Assembly: GCA_005882415.1 (NCBI GenBank)
Contig: VBAE01000269.1
Span: forward strand, 11,117 to 17,124
DNA from: Alphaproteobacteria bacterium
GTDB lineage: Bacteria > Pseudomonadota > Alphaproteobacteria > Sphingomonadales > Sphingomonadaceae
Length of the DNA stretch: 6,008 nt
Direction of reading: 5' to 3'
Part shown: positions 1 through 6,008 of the stretch, piece by piece
Layout of the letters: each line of letters opens with the position of its first letter
How positions within the stretch are numbered: position 1 is the first letter of the stretch
Position numbers and translations under genes: made by a program
The notes under the pieces: model-generated
The model's database searches: none
What the model was told of the DNA's origin: nothing
Seen by the model: the letters and a program-made list of their open reading frames with translations, nothing else

Positions 1-1
1 T

Positions 2-2590
2 GGCGACACGATCGTCGTCACCGGCTTCCGCGCCTCGCTGGAAAGCGCGGTCGCCGAAAAGAAGCAGCGCGATCAGATCATCGAATCGGTCTCCGCCGAA
101 GATATCGGCAAGCTCCCCGACGCCTCGATCGCGGAATCGATCGCGCGCCTCCCCGGCCTCACTTCGCAGCGCCTCTCCGGCCGCTCCAACGTCATCTCGA
201 TCCGCGGCTTCGGCCCGGATTTCTCGCAGACCCTTTTGAACGGCCGCGAGCAGACTTCGACCGGCGACAACCGCGCGGTCGAGTTCGACCAATACCCTTC
301 CGAAATCGTCCGCCAGGTCAACGTCTTCAAGTCGCCGAGCGCGAGCCTGGTCGGCCAGGGCCTGGTCGGAACGGTCGACATTCGCACCGTCCGCCCGCTC
401 GATTTCGGCGGCAGGCGCGTCTTCGCAGTCGGCGCGCGCGGCTCCTACGCCGATCTCGGCGCCCTGAACGCCGGCTCGGACGACAAGGGATTCCGGGTCA
501 ACGGGACCTATATCGACCAGTTCGCCAACGACACGGTCGGCGTCGCGCTTTCCGCCTCTTATGTCGACGAGCCCTACCAGCTTCAGGAATATAACGCCTG
601 GGGCTATCCGGGCAGCGGCACCCAGGCCGACCCCTATGTGATCGGCGGCTCCAAATCCTACGTCACCTCGACCAAGCTGAAGCGGCTCGGCATGCAGGGC
701 ACGCTGCAATGGCGCCCGACCCCGACATTCACCGCGACGCTCGATGGCTTCTATTCCAACTTCAAGGACGACCAGATCAAGCGCGGCATCGAGCTTCCGC
801 TGGCCTGGGGCAATGCCAGCCTGCAGCCGGGCTCGGGCAAGGTCGAGAACGGCTTCCTCACCTCCGGGACCTGGACCGGGGTCGAGGGCGTGATCCGCAA
901 CGACGCGTTCGAGCGGCACGCCAAGCTCTATTCGTTCGGCCTCAACCTCAATTACGAAGGTGACGATGGCTGGAACGCCTTCCTCGACCTCGGCTACTCG
1001 CGGACCGACCGCAACGAGCTGATCCTGGAGAGCTATTCCGGCACCGGCTTCGGCGCAAACAACGGCGCCCGCGACACGATCGGTTTCCAGGCGACCACCC
1101 ACGGCATCGTCTTCGATCCGATGCTCAACTATGCCGACCCGACCCTCATCAAGCTGACCGACCCGCAGGGCTGGGGCGGCGGCGTCGTTCCGCAGGTCGG
1201 CTATTACAACAACCGCATCGTCGACGACGAGCTGAAGCAGATCCGCGCCCAGGTGGAGCGCGAGCTCGAGAACGGCTTCCTCTCCGCGGTAAAGGTCGGC
1301 GTCAACTATACCACCCGCGACAAGGGCCTGACCCCGGACGAGTCGCTGGTGCGGCTTGCCGGCGGGGCGTTCGAAACGCCGATCCCGTCGCAATATCTGC
1401 TGAAGCCGACCAACCTCTCCTATCTCGGTCTCGGGCCGATGGTCAGCTACGATCCCCGCCAGCTGCTCGCCGGCGGCGTCTACAATCTCGTCTCGAACAA
1501 CGCGAACCCCGACGTCGTCGCCAAGGCCTATACGGTCAACGAAGACATCATGACCCTCTACGCCCAGGCCGACGTCAACGCCGATGTCGGCGCTGCGACC
1601 CTGACCGGCAATTTCGGCGTTCAGGCGATCTGGACCGAGCAGTCGTCCAAGGGCAATGTGATTGCCGGCGGCGTGCTGACGCCGGCCGATGCGGGCGCGG
1701 AATATTGGGACATCCTGCCCAGCCTCAACCTGTCGCTCCGCTTCCCGAGCGACTTCGTCGTCCGGCTCGCGCTCGCCCGCGAGATCCAGCGGCCGAGGCT
1801 CGACCAGATGCGGGTCGCGACCAGCTACGGCGTGAACAAGACCGAGGGGATCATCACCGGCAGCGGCGGCAACCCCTATTTGCGGCCGTACCGGGCGAAC
1901 GCCGTCGACTTCAACGTCGAGAAATATTTCGGCCGCTCGGGCTATGTCGCCCTCCAGCTCTTCTACAAGGACATCGTCTCCTACATCTATGAGAATAGGG
2001 AGATTCCGTTCGACTTCACCGGCTATCCGGTGCCCCCGGGCGATGCGTCCTTCGTTACCACCCCGATCGGTCGGATGAGCACGACGGTGAACACCGGCGG
2101 CGGCCATATGTACGGAGCCGAGGCGGCTGCGACGCTTCCGTTCAGCGTCTTCACCCAGTCGCTCGACGGCTTCGGGGTCACCGGCGGCGTCTCCTATACC
2201 AAGTCGAGCATCCGAGAGACTCCGACCAGCGCTCCGACCACCATTCCGGGCTATTCGAAGTGGGTCGCCAACGGCACCGCCTTCTACGAAAATTCCGGCT
2301 TCTCGGCGCGCGGCAGCGTCCGCTACCGGTCGACCTTCCTCGGCGAGCTTTCCGGCTTCGGCGGCAACCGCACCAACCGCCAGGCGCTGGCCGAGACGAT
2401 CGTCGACGCGCAGATCGGCTACGACTTCCAGCAGGGCTCGCGGCTCTACGGCCTCTCGGTCTTCCTGCAGGGCCAGAATTTGACCGACGAGCGCTTCTCG
2501 ACGGTATCCAACCCAGCGAACCCGCTGACCGTGATCGACTATCAGATCTACGGCCGCCGCTTCCTCGCCGGCTTCAACTACAAGTTCTAA
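2..2590 (+). CDS. TonB-dependent outer-membrane receptor, Xanthomonas/Caulobacter type (5' partial)
   Basis: This is an outer-membrane ligand-gated transporter that imports a substrate into the periplasm using energy from TonB-ExbB-ExbD. The reading frame is open from base 2, and 862 residues are visible. The signal peptide and the first tens of residues lie outside the window. A TonB-box-like TIVVTG is at visible residues 3-8. The plug domain follows, with GKLPDASIAESIARLPGL (36-53), an SIRGFGPDFSQTLLNGRE segment (66-83) and a VDIRTVRPL end near residue 125. The rest is aromatic-rich beta-barrel sequence, including a late NLTDERF motif, and it ends in a terminal Phe (FNYKF), the usual barrel-assembly signal. 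The plug wording matches the TIGR01782 subfamily, whose members often serve carbohydrate uptake in Caulobacterales, Sphingomonadales and Xanthomonadales. The ligand is inferred from the MFS neighbour to be a sugar or glycoside; a siderophore or other ligand is not excluded. No frameshift was seen. A TTG at 236 is only an internal codon, because the plug continues upstream of it. Confidence 0.95.
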   Translation, partial: GDTIVVTGFRASLESAVAEKKQRDQIIESVSAEDIGKLPDASIAESIARLPGLTSQRLSGRSNVISIRGFGPDFSQTLLNGREQTSTGDNRAVEFDQYPSEIVRQVNVFKSPSASLVGQGLVGTVDIRTVRPLDFGGRRVFAVGARGSYADLGALNAGSDDKGFRVNGTYIDQFANDTVGVALSASYVDEPYQLQEYNAWGYPGSGTQADPYVIGGSKSYVTSTKLKRLGMQGTLQWRPTPTFTATLDGFYSNFKDDQIKRGIELPLAWGNASLQPGSGKVENGFLTSGTWTGVEGVIRNDAFERHAKLYSFGLNLNYEGDDGWNAFLDLGYSRTDRNELILESYSGTGFGANNGARDTIGFQATTHGIVFDPMLNYADPTLIKLTDPQGWGGGVVPQVGYYNNRIVDDELKQIRAQVERELENGFLSAVKVGVNYTTRDKGLTPDESLVRLAGGAFETPIPSQYLLKPTNLSYLGLGPMVSYDPRQLLAGGVYNLVSNNANPDVVAKAYTVNEDIMTLYAQADVNADVGAATLTGNFGVQAIWTEQSSKGNVIAGGVLTPADAGAEYWDILPSLNLSLRFPSDFVVRLALAREIQRPRLDQMRVATSYGVNKTEGIITGSGGNPYLRPYRANAVDFNVEKYFGRSGYVALQLFYKDIVSYIYENREIPFDFTGYPVPPGDASFVTTPIGRMSTTVNTGGGHMYGAEAAATLPFSVFTQSLDGFGVTGGVSYTKSSIRETPTSAPTTIPGYSKWVANGTAFYENSGFSARGSVRYRSTFLGELSGFGGNRTNRQALAETIVDAQIGYDFQQGSRLYGLSVFLQGQNLTDERFSTVSNPANPLTVIDYQIYGRRFLAGFNYKF

Positions 2591-2604
2591 AGCTTGTCAC
2601 GGCG

Positions 2605-2633
2605 CCCCGCCTGCTTGACCGCAGGCGGGGTTT
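2605..2633 (+). terminator. GC-rich hairpin with short T run after the receptor gene
   Basis: A perfect 10-bp inverted repeat (CCCCGCCTGC at 2605-2614, GCAGGCGGGG at 2621-2630) closes a 6-base loop, TTGACC. It begins 14 bases after the receptor stop codon and is followed directly by three Ts (2631-2633). The shape is that of an intrinsic terminator, but the T run is short, so termination may be partial. It lies only 15 bases before the halogenase start, so it could act as an attenuator, or as a 3' stabiliser that makes receptor mRNA more abundant than the downstream message. The structure is seen directly; the function is inferred. Confidence 0.65.
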
Positions 2634-2648
2634 GCCATTGAACAAGGC

Positions 2649-4148
2649 ATGGCAGACCCGCGCCGCCACCACATCGTGATCGTCGGCGGCGGCACCGCCG
2701 GCTGGATGACGGCGGCGGCTTTGGCCCGCTTCGCATCGCGGACGCACCGGGTGACTTTGGTCGAGTCCGACGCGATCGGAACCGTCGGGGTGGGCGAGGC
2801 GACGATCCCACAGATTCGCCTGTTCAATGCGGCGCTCGGGATCGAGGAGGACGAATTCGTCCGGGAGACCCAGGGCAGCTTCAAGCTCGGCATCGAGTTC
2901 GCCGACTGGCTCCGGCCCGGGCACCGCTACATGCACGCCTTTGGAACCATCGGCCGGGCGGCGGGGATCGTGCCCTTCCACCAGCTCTGGCTTCGCGGGC
3001 GCGCGCTCGGCGTGGCCGACGAGCTCCGCCATTATTCGCTGAACGAGGCGGCGGCGCTTGCTGGGAAGTTCGACCGGGTGGCGCGGGCGCCGGGGTCCGT
3101 GCTCCCCGAAATCCCCTACGCTTATCATTTCGATGCCGGCCTCTACGCCCGCTTCCTCCGCCGCTTCGCCGAAGCGCGGGGGGTGGAGCGGGTCGAGGGG
3201 CGGATCGTCCATGTCCGCCGCGACGGCGAAGGCGGCGACATCGCCTCGGTCGAGCTGGAGGGCGGCGCGTCGGTCGCGGGGGAGCTGTTCATCGACTGCT
3301 CCGGATTTCGCGGCCTTCTGATCGGGGAGACGCTGGGCGCCGGCTTCGAGGATTGGTCGCACTGGCTGCCCTGCGACCGGGCGATGGCGGTGCCGTCCGA
3401 GCGCCAGTCGGCGCCCGAACCCTTCACCCGCTCGACCGCCCGCGCCGCCGGCTGGCAATGGCGGATCCCGCTCCAGCACCGCACCGGCAACGGCTATGTC
3501 TATTCGAGCCGGCACATAAGCGACGACGAGGCGGCGTCGGCGCTGCTCGCTTATGTCGAAGGGGAGGCGCTCGCCGACCCGCGGCCGCTGCGCTTCAAGG
3601 CGGGGAAGCGGCGGCGGATGTGGGTGCGCAATTGCGTCGCCCTCGGGCTTTCCGCCGGGTTCATGGAGCCGCTGGAATCGACCAGCATCCATCTCGTCCA
3701 GTCGGCCATCTCCCGGCTCCTCGACCTGCTCCCGGCGGGACGGGTCGCCGAGGCCGAGATCGCCGAGTTCAACCGCAAGTCCGATTTCGAATGGGCGCGG
3801 ATCCGGGACTTCATCATCCTTCATTATCGCGGCACCGAGCGCGAGGAGCCCCTCTGGCACGCCTGCCGGGAGATGGCACTGCCCGAGGAACTGCAGCACC
3901 GCATCGACCTGTTCCGCGCCGCCGGGCGGATCGCGCGCGACCATGACGAATTGTTCGCCGAGGTCGCCTGGCTCCAGGTGATGATCGGCCAGGGGATGCT
4001 GCCCGAAGGGTGGCACCCGCTGGCGGACGGCTTCCCGGCCGACGACCTTCAAGGATTTCTTGCCGACATGCGCAGGCTGGTCGACCATGAGGCGGCGCGG
4101 ATGCCGGCCCATGGCGACTTCATCGAGCGCCATTGCGCGGCGCTGTGA
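2649..4148 (+). CDS. Flavin-dependent halogenase, tryptophan halogenase family (halogenase 1)
   Basis: Enzymes of this family (PF04820) use FADH2, O2 and chloride or bromide to make hypohalous acid, which halogenates an electron-rich aromatic substrate; they are usually cytoplasmic. The protein is 499 residues, somewhat shorter than PrnA or RebH. The N-terminal Rossmann strand and GxGxxG loop are HIVIVGGGTAGWM (8-20). Lys79, in GSFKLGIEF, matches the catalytic Lys79 of PrnA and RebH. HAFG (96-99) lies where PrnA has substrate-stacking His101 and Phe103. FIDCSGFRG (214-222) is a conserved flavin-domain segment. The WxWxIP motif that separates halogenases from monooxygenases is WQWRIP (269-274). 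GFMEPLEST (337-345) carries the Glu-Ser pair (343-344) equivalent to PrnA Glu346-Ser347. The ATG at 2649 is chosen because it aligns with the start of halogenase 2 and the frame is closed by a TGA at 2616. Only AAGG, one base before the ATG, resembles a ribosome site. There is no signal peptide. Tryptophan itself is not assured as substrate: relatives such as BrvH of Brevundimonas prefer indole or have unknown natural substrates. Confidence 0.93.
   Translation: MADPRRHHIVIVGGGTAGWMTAAALARFASRTHRVTLVESDAIGTVGVGEATIPQIRLFNAALGIEEDEFVRETQGSFKLGIEFADWLRPGHRYMHAFGTIGRAAGIVPFHQLWLRGRALGVADELRHYSLNEAAALAGKFDRVARAPGSVLPEIPYAYHFDAGLYARFLRRFAEARGVERVEGRIVHVRRDGEGGDIASVELEGGASVAGELFIDCSGFRGLLIGETLGAGFEDWSHWLPCDRAMAVPSERQSAPEPFTRSTARAAGWQWRIPLQHRTGNGYVYSSRHISDDEAASALLAYVEGEALADPRPLRFKAGKRRRMWVRNCVALGLSAGFMEPLESTSIHLVQSAISRLLDLLPAGRVAEAEIAEFNRKSDFEWARIRDFIILHYRGTEREEPLWHACREMALPEELQHRIDLFRAAGRIARDHDELFAEVAWLQVMIGQGMLPEGWHPLADGFPADDLQGFLADMRRLVDHEAARMPAHGDFIERHCAAL
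2874..2896 (+). repeat. 23-bp exact match shared by the two halogenase genes, copy 1
   Basis: The bases coding for GSFKLGI around the catalytic Lys79 are identical to 5899-5921. The two copies are 3025 bases apart, the same as the distance between the two start codons. This is paralogue conservation around the active site rather than a mobile repeat. Confidence 0.6.
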
Positions 4149-4150
4149 AC

Positions 4151-4156
4151 GGGGGA
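4151..4156 (+). promoter_or_regulatory. Ribosome binding site of the MFS gene
   Basis: A GGGGGA run lies six bases before the ATG at 4163 and just after the halogenase 1 stop (TGA, 4146-4148). It supports the ATG over an in-frame TTG at 4133, which would place the start inside the halogenase gene and add ten unconvincing residues. Confidence 0.6.
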
Positions 4157-4162
4157 ACGGAC

Positions 4163-5677
4163 ATGGATTCGGCGGTGAAGGCAACGGAGAAGCCGAGGCT
4201 TCCCTTCTCCAGCCTCTTGAACATCAGCTTCGGCTTCTTCGGCATCCAGATCGGCTTCGCGCTTCAGAACGCGAATATGAGCCGGATCTTCCAGTCGCTC
4301 GGCACCAGCCTCGACAACCTCCCCGCGCTCTGGGTGGCGGCGCCGCTGACCGGGCTGCTCGTCCAGCCGGTGATCGGCCATATGAGCGACCGCACCTGGC
4401 TCGGCCGGCTCGGCCGGCGGCGGCCCTATTTCCTCGCCGGGGCACTGCTCGCGGCCTTTGCCCTGTTCGTGATGCCGGAATCCCCCGTCCTTTTGTTCGC
4501 GGCGGTGATGCTGTGGGTCCTCGACGCGTCGCTCAACATCTCGATGGAGCCGTTCCGCGCCTTCGTCGGCGACATGCTCCGCAAGGACCAGCACGCCGCC
4601 GGCTACGCCGTCCAGACCGCCTTCATCGGCGCGGGGGCGGTGGTCGGGTCGATCTTCCCCTGGGCGCTGGAGCAGATGGGCGTGTCGAATGACGCGCCGG
4701 CCGGCGCTCTTCCCGACACGGTCCGCTTCGCCTTCTGGTTCGGCGGCGCGGCGCTGTTCCTGGCGGTGCTTTGGACGGTGCTGACCACGAAGGAATATTC
4801 GCCGGAGGAGATGGCGCGCTTCGAAGCCGAGGCGGCGGACGAGCAGGCCCATACAGTGCGCGTGCTCGCCGCCCGCGGCTTCGGCTCGAGCGCGGCCTGG
4901 ATCGGCCTCGGCGCGCTCATCGTCTTCGCCGTCGGTGCGTGGGGGCTCGAGAAGGAGGTCTACCTCTTGGGCGGCCTCCTCATCCTCTACGGCCTCGCCA
5001 GCTTGGTCGCGATCCTGCTCGCGCGGGGTGGGAAGTCGAGCATCCTCTGCCACATCGTCGGCGATTTCGGCGGCATGCCGGAGCTGATGAAGCGGCTCGC
5101 GCTCGCCCAATTCTTCAGCTGGTCGGCGCTCTTCATCATGTGGATCAACACCACGCCGGTGGTCGCCCAATATTTCTACCATGCGCCGGAAGCCGGAACG
5201 CCGGGCTATCAGGACGGCGCGAACTGGGTCGACGTGCTGTTCGCCACCTATAACGGCGTCGCGGCCGTGGCGGCGCTGACCCTGCTCCCGCTGCTCGCCT
5301 CGCGGATCGGCCGGGTGCGCACCCATATCGCGGCGCTGCTCTGCGGAGCGGCGGGCTATGCGAGCTTCTTCCTGATTCAGGATCCAAAGCTGCTCATCGC
5401 CAGCGAAGTGGGGATCGGCATCGCCTGGGCGTCGATCCTGGCAATGCCCTATGCGATCCTCGCTTCCAGCCTGCCGCAGAGGAAGCTCGGCATCTATATG
5501 GGCCTGTTCAACATCTTCGTGGTGGTGCCGCAGCTCCTCGTCGCGACGGTGATGGGATCGATCATGAAGGCCTTTTTCCCCGGCGATCCGATCTGGACGA
5601 TGGCTTTTGCCGCCGGCGTGATGGCGCTCGCGGCCCTCGCCATGCTTCGCGTCCCGGAGCCGGCGAAGAGCGCATGA
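4163..5677 (+). CDS. MFS transporter, SLC45/GPH-like sugar porter
   Basis: This is an inner-membrane secondary transporter, probably a proton symporter for a disaccharide or other glycoside. The protein is 504 residues and clearly polytopic. The early NISFGFFGIQIGFALQNAN segment (20-38), SRIFQSLG (40-47) and PLTGLLVQPVIGHMSDRTW (61-79), followed by GRLGRRRPY (81-89), form the MFS motif-A region in the style of the sucrose/maltose porters of the SLC45/GPH group. MPYAILASSLP (428-438) and GIYMGLFNIFVVVPQ (443-457) are the matching signature in the C-terminal half. Hydrophobic segments lie near residues 16-36, 54-72, 90-104, 109-127, 150-170 and 187-207, then 311-335, 354-378, 386-405, 408-433, 443-468 and 476-496. 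Two more (about 243-262 and 266-287) sit between the halves after an acidic linker. The gene begins 14 bases after halogenase 1 and its stop overlaps the start of halogenase 2. Family membership is firm; the sugar substrate is inferred from family and context, and export cannot be excluded. Confidence 0.9.
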   Translation: MDSAVKATEKPRLPFSSLLNISFGFFGIQIGFALQNANMSRIFQSLGTSLDNLPALWVAAPLTGLLVQPVIGHMSDRTWLGRLGRRRPYFLAGALLAAFALFVMPESPVLLFAAVMLWVLDASLNISMEPFRAFVGDMLRKDQHAAGYAVQTAFIGAGAVVGSIFPWALEQMGVSNDAPAGALPDTVRFAFWFGGAALFLAVLWTVLTTKEYSPEEMARFEAEAADEQAHTVRVLAARGFGSSAAWIGLGALIVFAVGAWGLEKEVYLLGGLLILYGLASLVAILLARGGKSSILCHIVGDFGGMPELMKRLALAQFFSWSALFIMWINTTPVVAQYFYHAPEAGTPGYQDGANWVDVLFATYNGVAAVAALTLLPLLASRIGRVRTHIAALLCGAAGYASFFLIQDPKLLIASEVGIGIAWASILAMPYAILASSLPQRKLGIYMGLFNIFVVVPQLLVATVMGSIMKAFFPGDPIWTMAFAAGVMALAALAMLRVPEPAKSA

Positions 5678-6008
5678 GCGACCGCAACATCCGCAAGGTC
5701 GTCGTGGTCGGCGGCGGATCGGCCGGGTGGATGGCGGCGGCCGCGCTCACCAATGCGCTGAGGGGCGGCTGCGAGATCGAGCTCGTGGAATCGGACGAGA
5801 TCGGCATCGTCGGCGTCGGCGAGGCGACGATCCCGCCGATCAAGCTGTTCAACCAGACGCTCGGCGTGGACGAGAACGACTTCGTCCGGGCGACCGAAGG
5901 CAGCTTCAAGCTCGGCATCGAATTCGTCGACTGGGCGGAGAAGGGCCACCGCTACTTCCACCCCTTCGGCACGTTCGGGGTCGATTTCGATGCCGTACCC
6001 CTGCACCA
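5674..6008 (+). CDS. Flavin-dependent halogenase, tryptophan halogenase family (halogenase 2, 3' partial)
   Basis: This is a second flavin-dependent halogenase of which 111 complete codons are visible before the window ends. It begins at an ATG whose last two bases are the start of the MFS TGA (ATGA, 5674-5677). The sequence shows KVVVVGGGSAGWM (8-20) with the GxGxxG flavin loop, VGVGEATIPP (46-55) and GSFKLGIEF (76-84) containing Lys79, the position of the catalytic lysine in PrnA and RebH. FHPFG (95-99) falls in the region that contacts the indole ring in PrnA. It aligns without any gap to halogenase 1, with 65 of 111 residues identical by hand count. The WxWxIP motif and the catalytic Glu-Ser would lie beyond the edge, so an intact enzyme is not proven. 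Upstream, only a weak AAGAG (5666-5670) resembles a ribosome site, which fits translational coupling to the MFS gene. Substrate unknown. Confidence 0.9.
   Translation, partial: MSDRNIRKVVVVGGGSAGWMAAAALTNALRGGCEIELVESDEIGIVGVGEATIPPIKLFNQTLGVDENDFVRATEGSFKLGIEFVDWAEKGHRYFHPFGTFGVDFDAVPLH
5899..5921 (+). repeat. 23-bp exact match shared by the two halogenase genes, copy 2
   Basis: Partner of the segment at 2874-2896, in the same orientation and at the same codon positions (around residues 76-83) of halogenase 2. It could in principle allow recombination that removes the MFS gene and fuses the halogenases, but the match is short. Confidence 0.6.

Noticed and set aside
236..238. TTG as start of the receptor gene
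   Set aside because: The TonB box and the first part of the plug domain are encoded in frame upstream from base 2, so this is an internal Leu codon.
2615..2643. Possible promoter with TTGACC in the hairpin loop as a -35 element
   Set aside because: No reasonable -10 hexamer lies at 16-18 bases downstream (TTGAAC is a poor match), and any start there would lie at or inside the halogenase start codon.
4133..4162. TTG start for the MFS gene overlapping the end of halogenase 1
   Set aside because: The ATG at 4163 has a G-rich ribosome site at suitable spacing, and the ten extra residues have no family-like character.
2574..4184. Long antisense open frame of 536 codons opposite halogenase 1
   Set aside because: It mirrors the sense gene in GC-rich DNA. 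The translation is rich in Arg, Pro and Ala with no recognisable domain, and the sense frame carries all halogenase motifs.
4049..5326. Antisense open frame of 425 codons opposite the MFS gene
   Set aside because: It has low-complexity Arg/Glu/Asp-rich composition typical of a reverse-strand shadow. The sense frame encodes a clear membrane transporter.
5494..6006. Antisense open frame resembling part of the antisense frame over halogenase 1
   Set aside because: The likeness between the two antisense translations follows from their being opposite two homologous halogenase genes, so it is not independent evidence of coding.

Overview
The window is GC-rich and almost wholly coding on the + strand. 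It holds four genes in a row: a TonB-dependent outer-membrane receptor whose 5' end is cut off, a flavin-dependent (tryptophan-type) halogenase, an SLC45/GPH-like MFS transporter, and a second halogenase cut off by the right edge. High GC, strong C/G preference at third codon positions and a Xanthomonas/Caulobacter-type TonB receptor beside a 'tryptophan halogenase' suggest an alphaproteobacterium of the Sphingomonadales or Caulobacterales. That placement is inferred from gene types and base composition; there is no RNA marker.

Layout: the receptor fills 2-2590. A 58-bp gap follows, carrying a perfect 10-bp GC hairpin with a short T run (2605-2633), which is a weak terminator or attenuator. 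Halogenase 1 (2649-4148) has no convincing Shine-Dalgarno sequence. The MFS gene (4163-5677) follows after 14 bp with a G-rich ribosome binding site. Halogenase 2 (5674 to the edge) overlaps the MFS stop as ATGA. The last three genes are therefore spaced like one operon, probably transcribed together with the receptor or by read-through past the hairpin. There is no gene-free stretch longer than 300 bp.

How the genes may work together: the receptor would bring a ligand across the outer membrane at the expense of the TonB system, and the MFS protein would carry it or a breakdown product across the inner membrane. The MFS resembles sugar (sucrose/maltose type) porters, so the locus looks like a carbohydrate-utilisation cluster. 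The two halogenases keep the flavin-binding motif, the catalytic Lys79 and, in the complete copy, the WxWxIP motif and the catalytic Glu-Ser. They are probably active enzymes, but their substrate and their reason for sitting in a nutrient-uptake operon cannot be read from the sequence. That pairing of enzymes with uptake genes is the most interesting aspect of the window. No transposon, RNA gene, CRISPR array or other mobile-element sign was seen.
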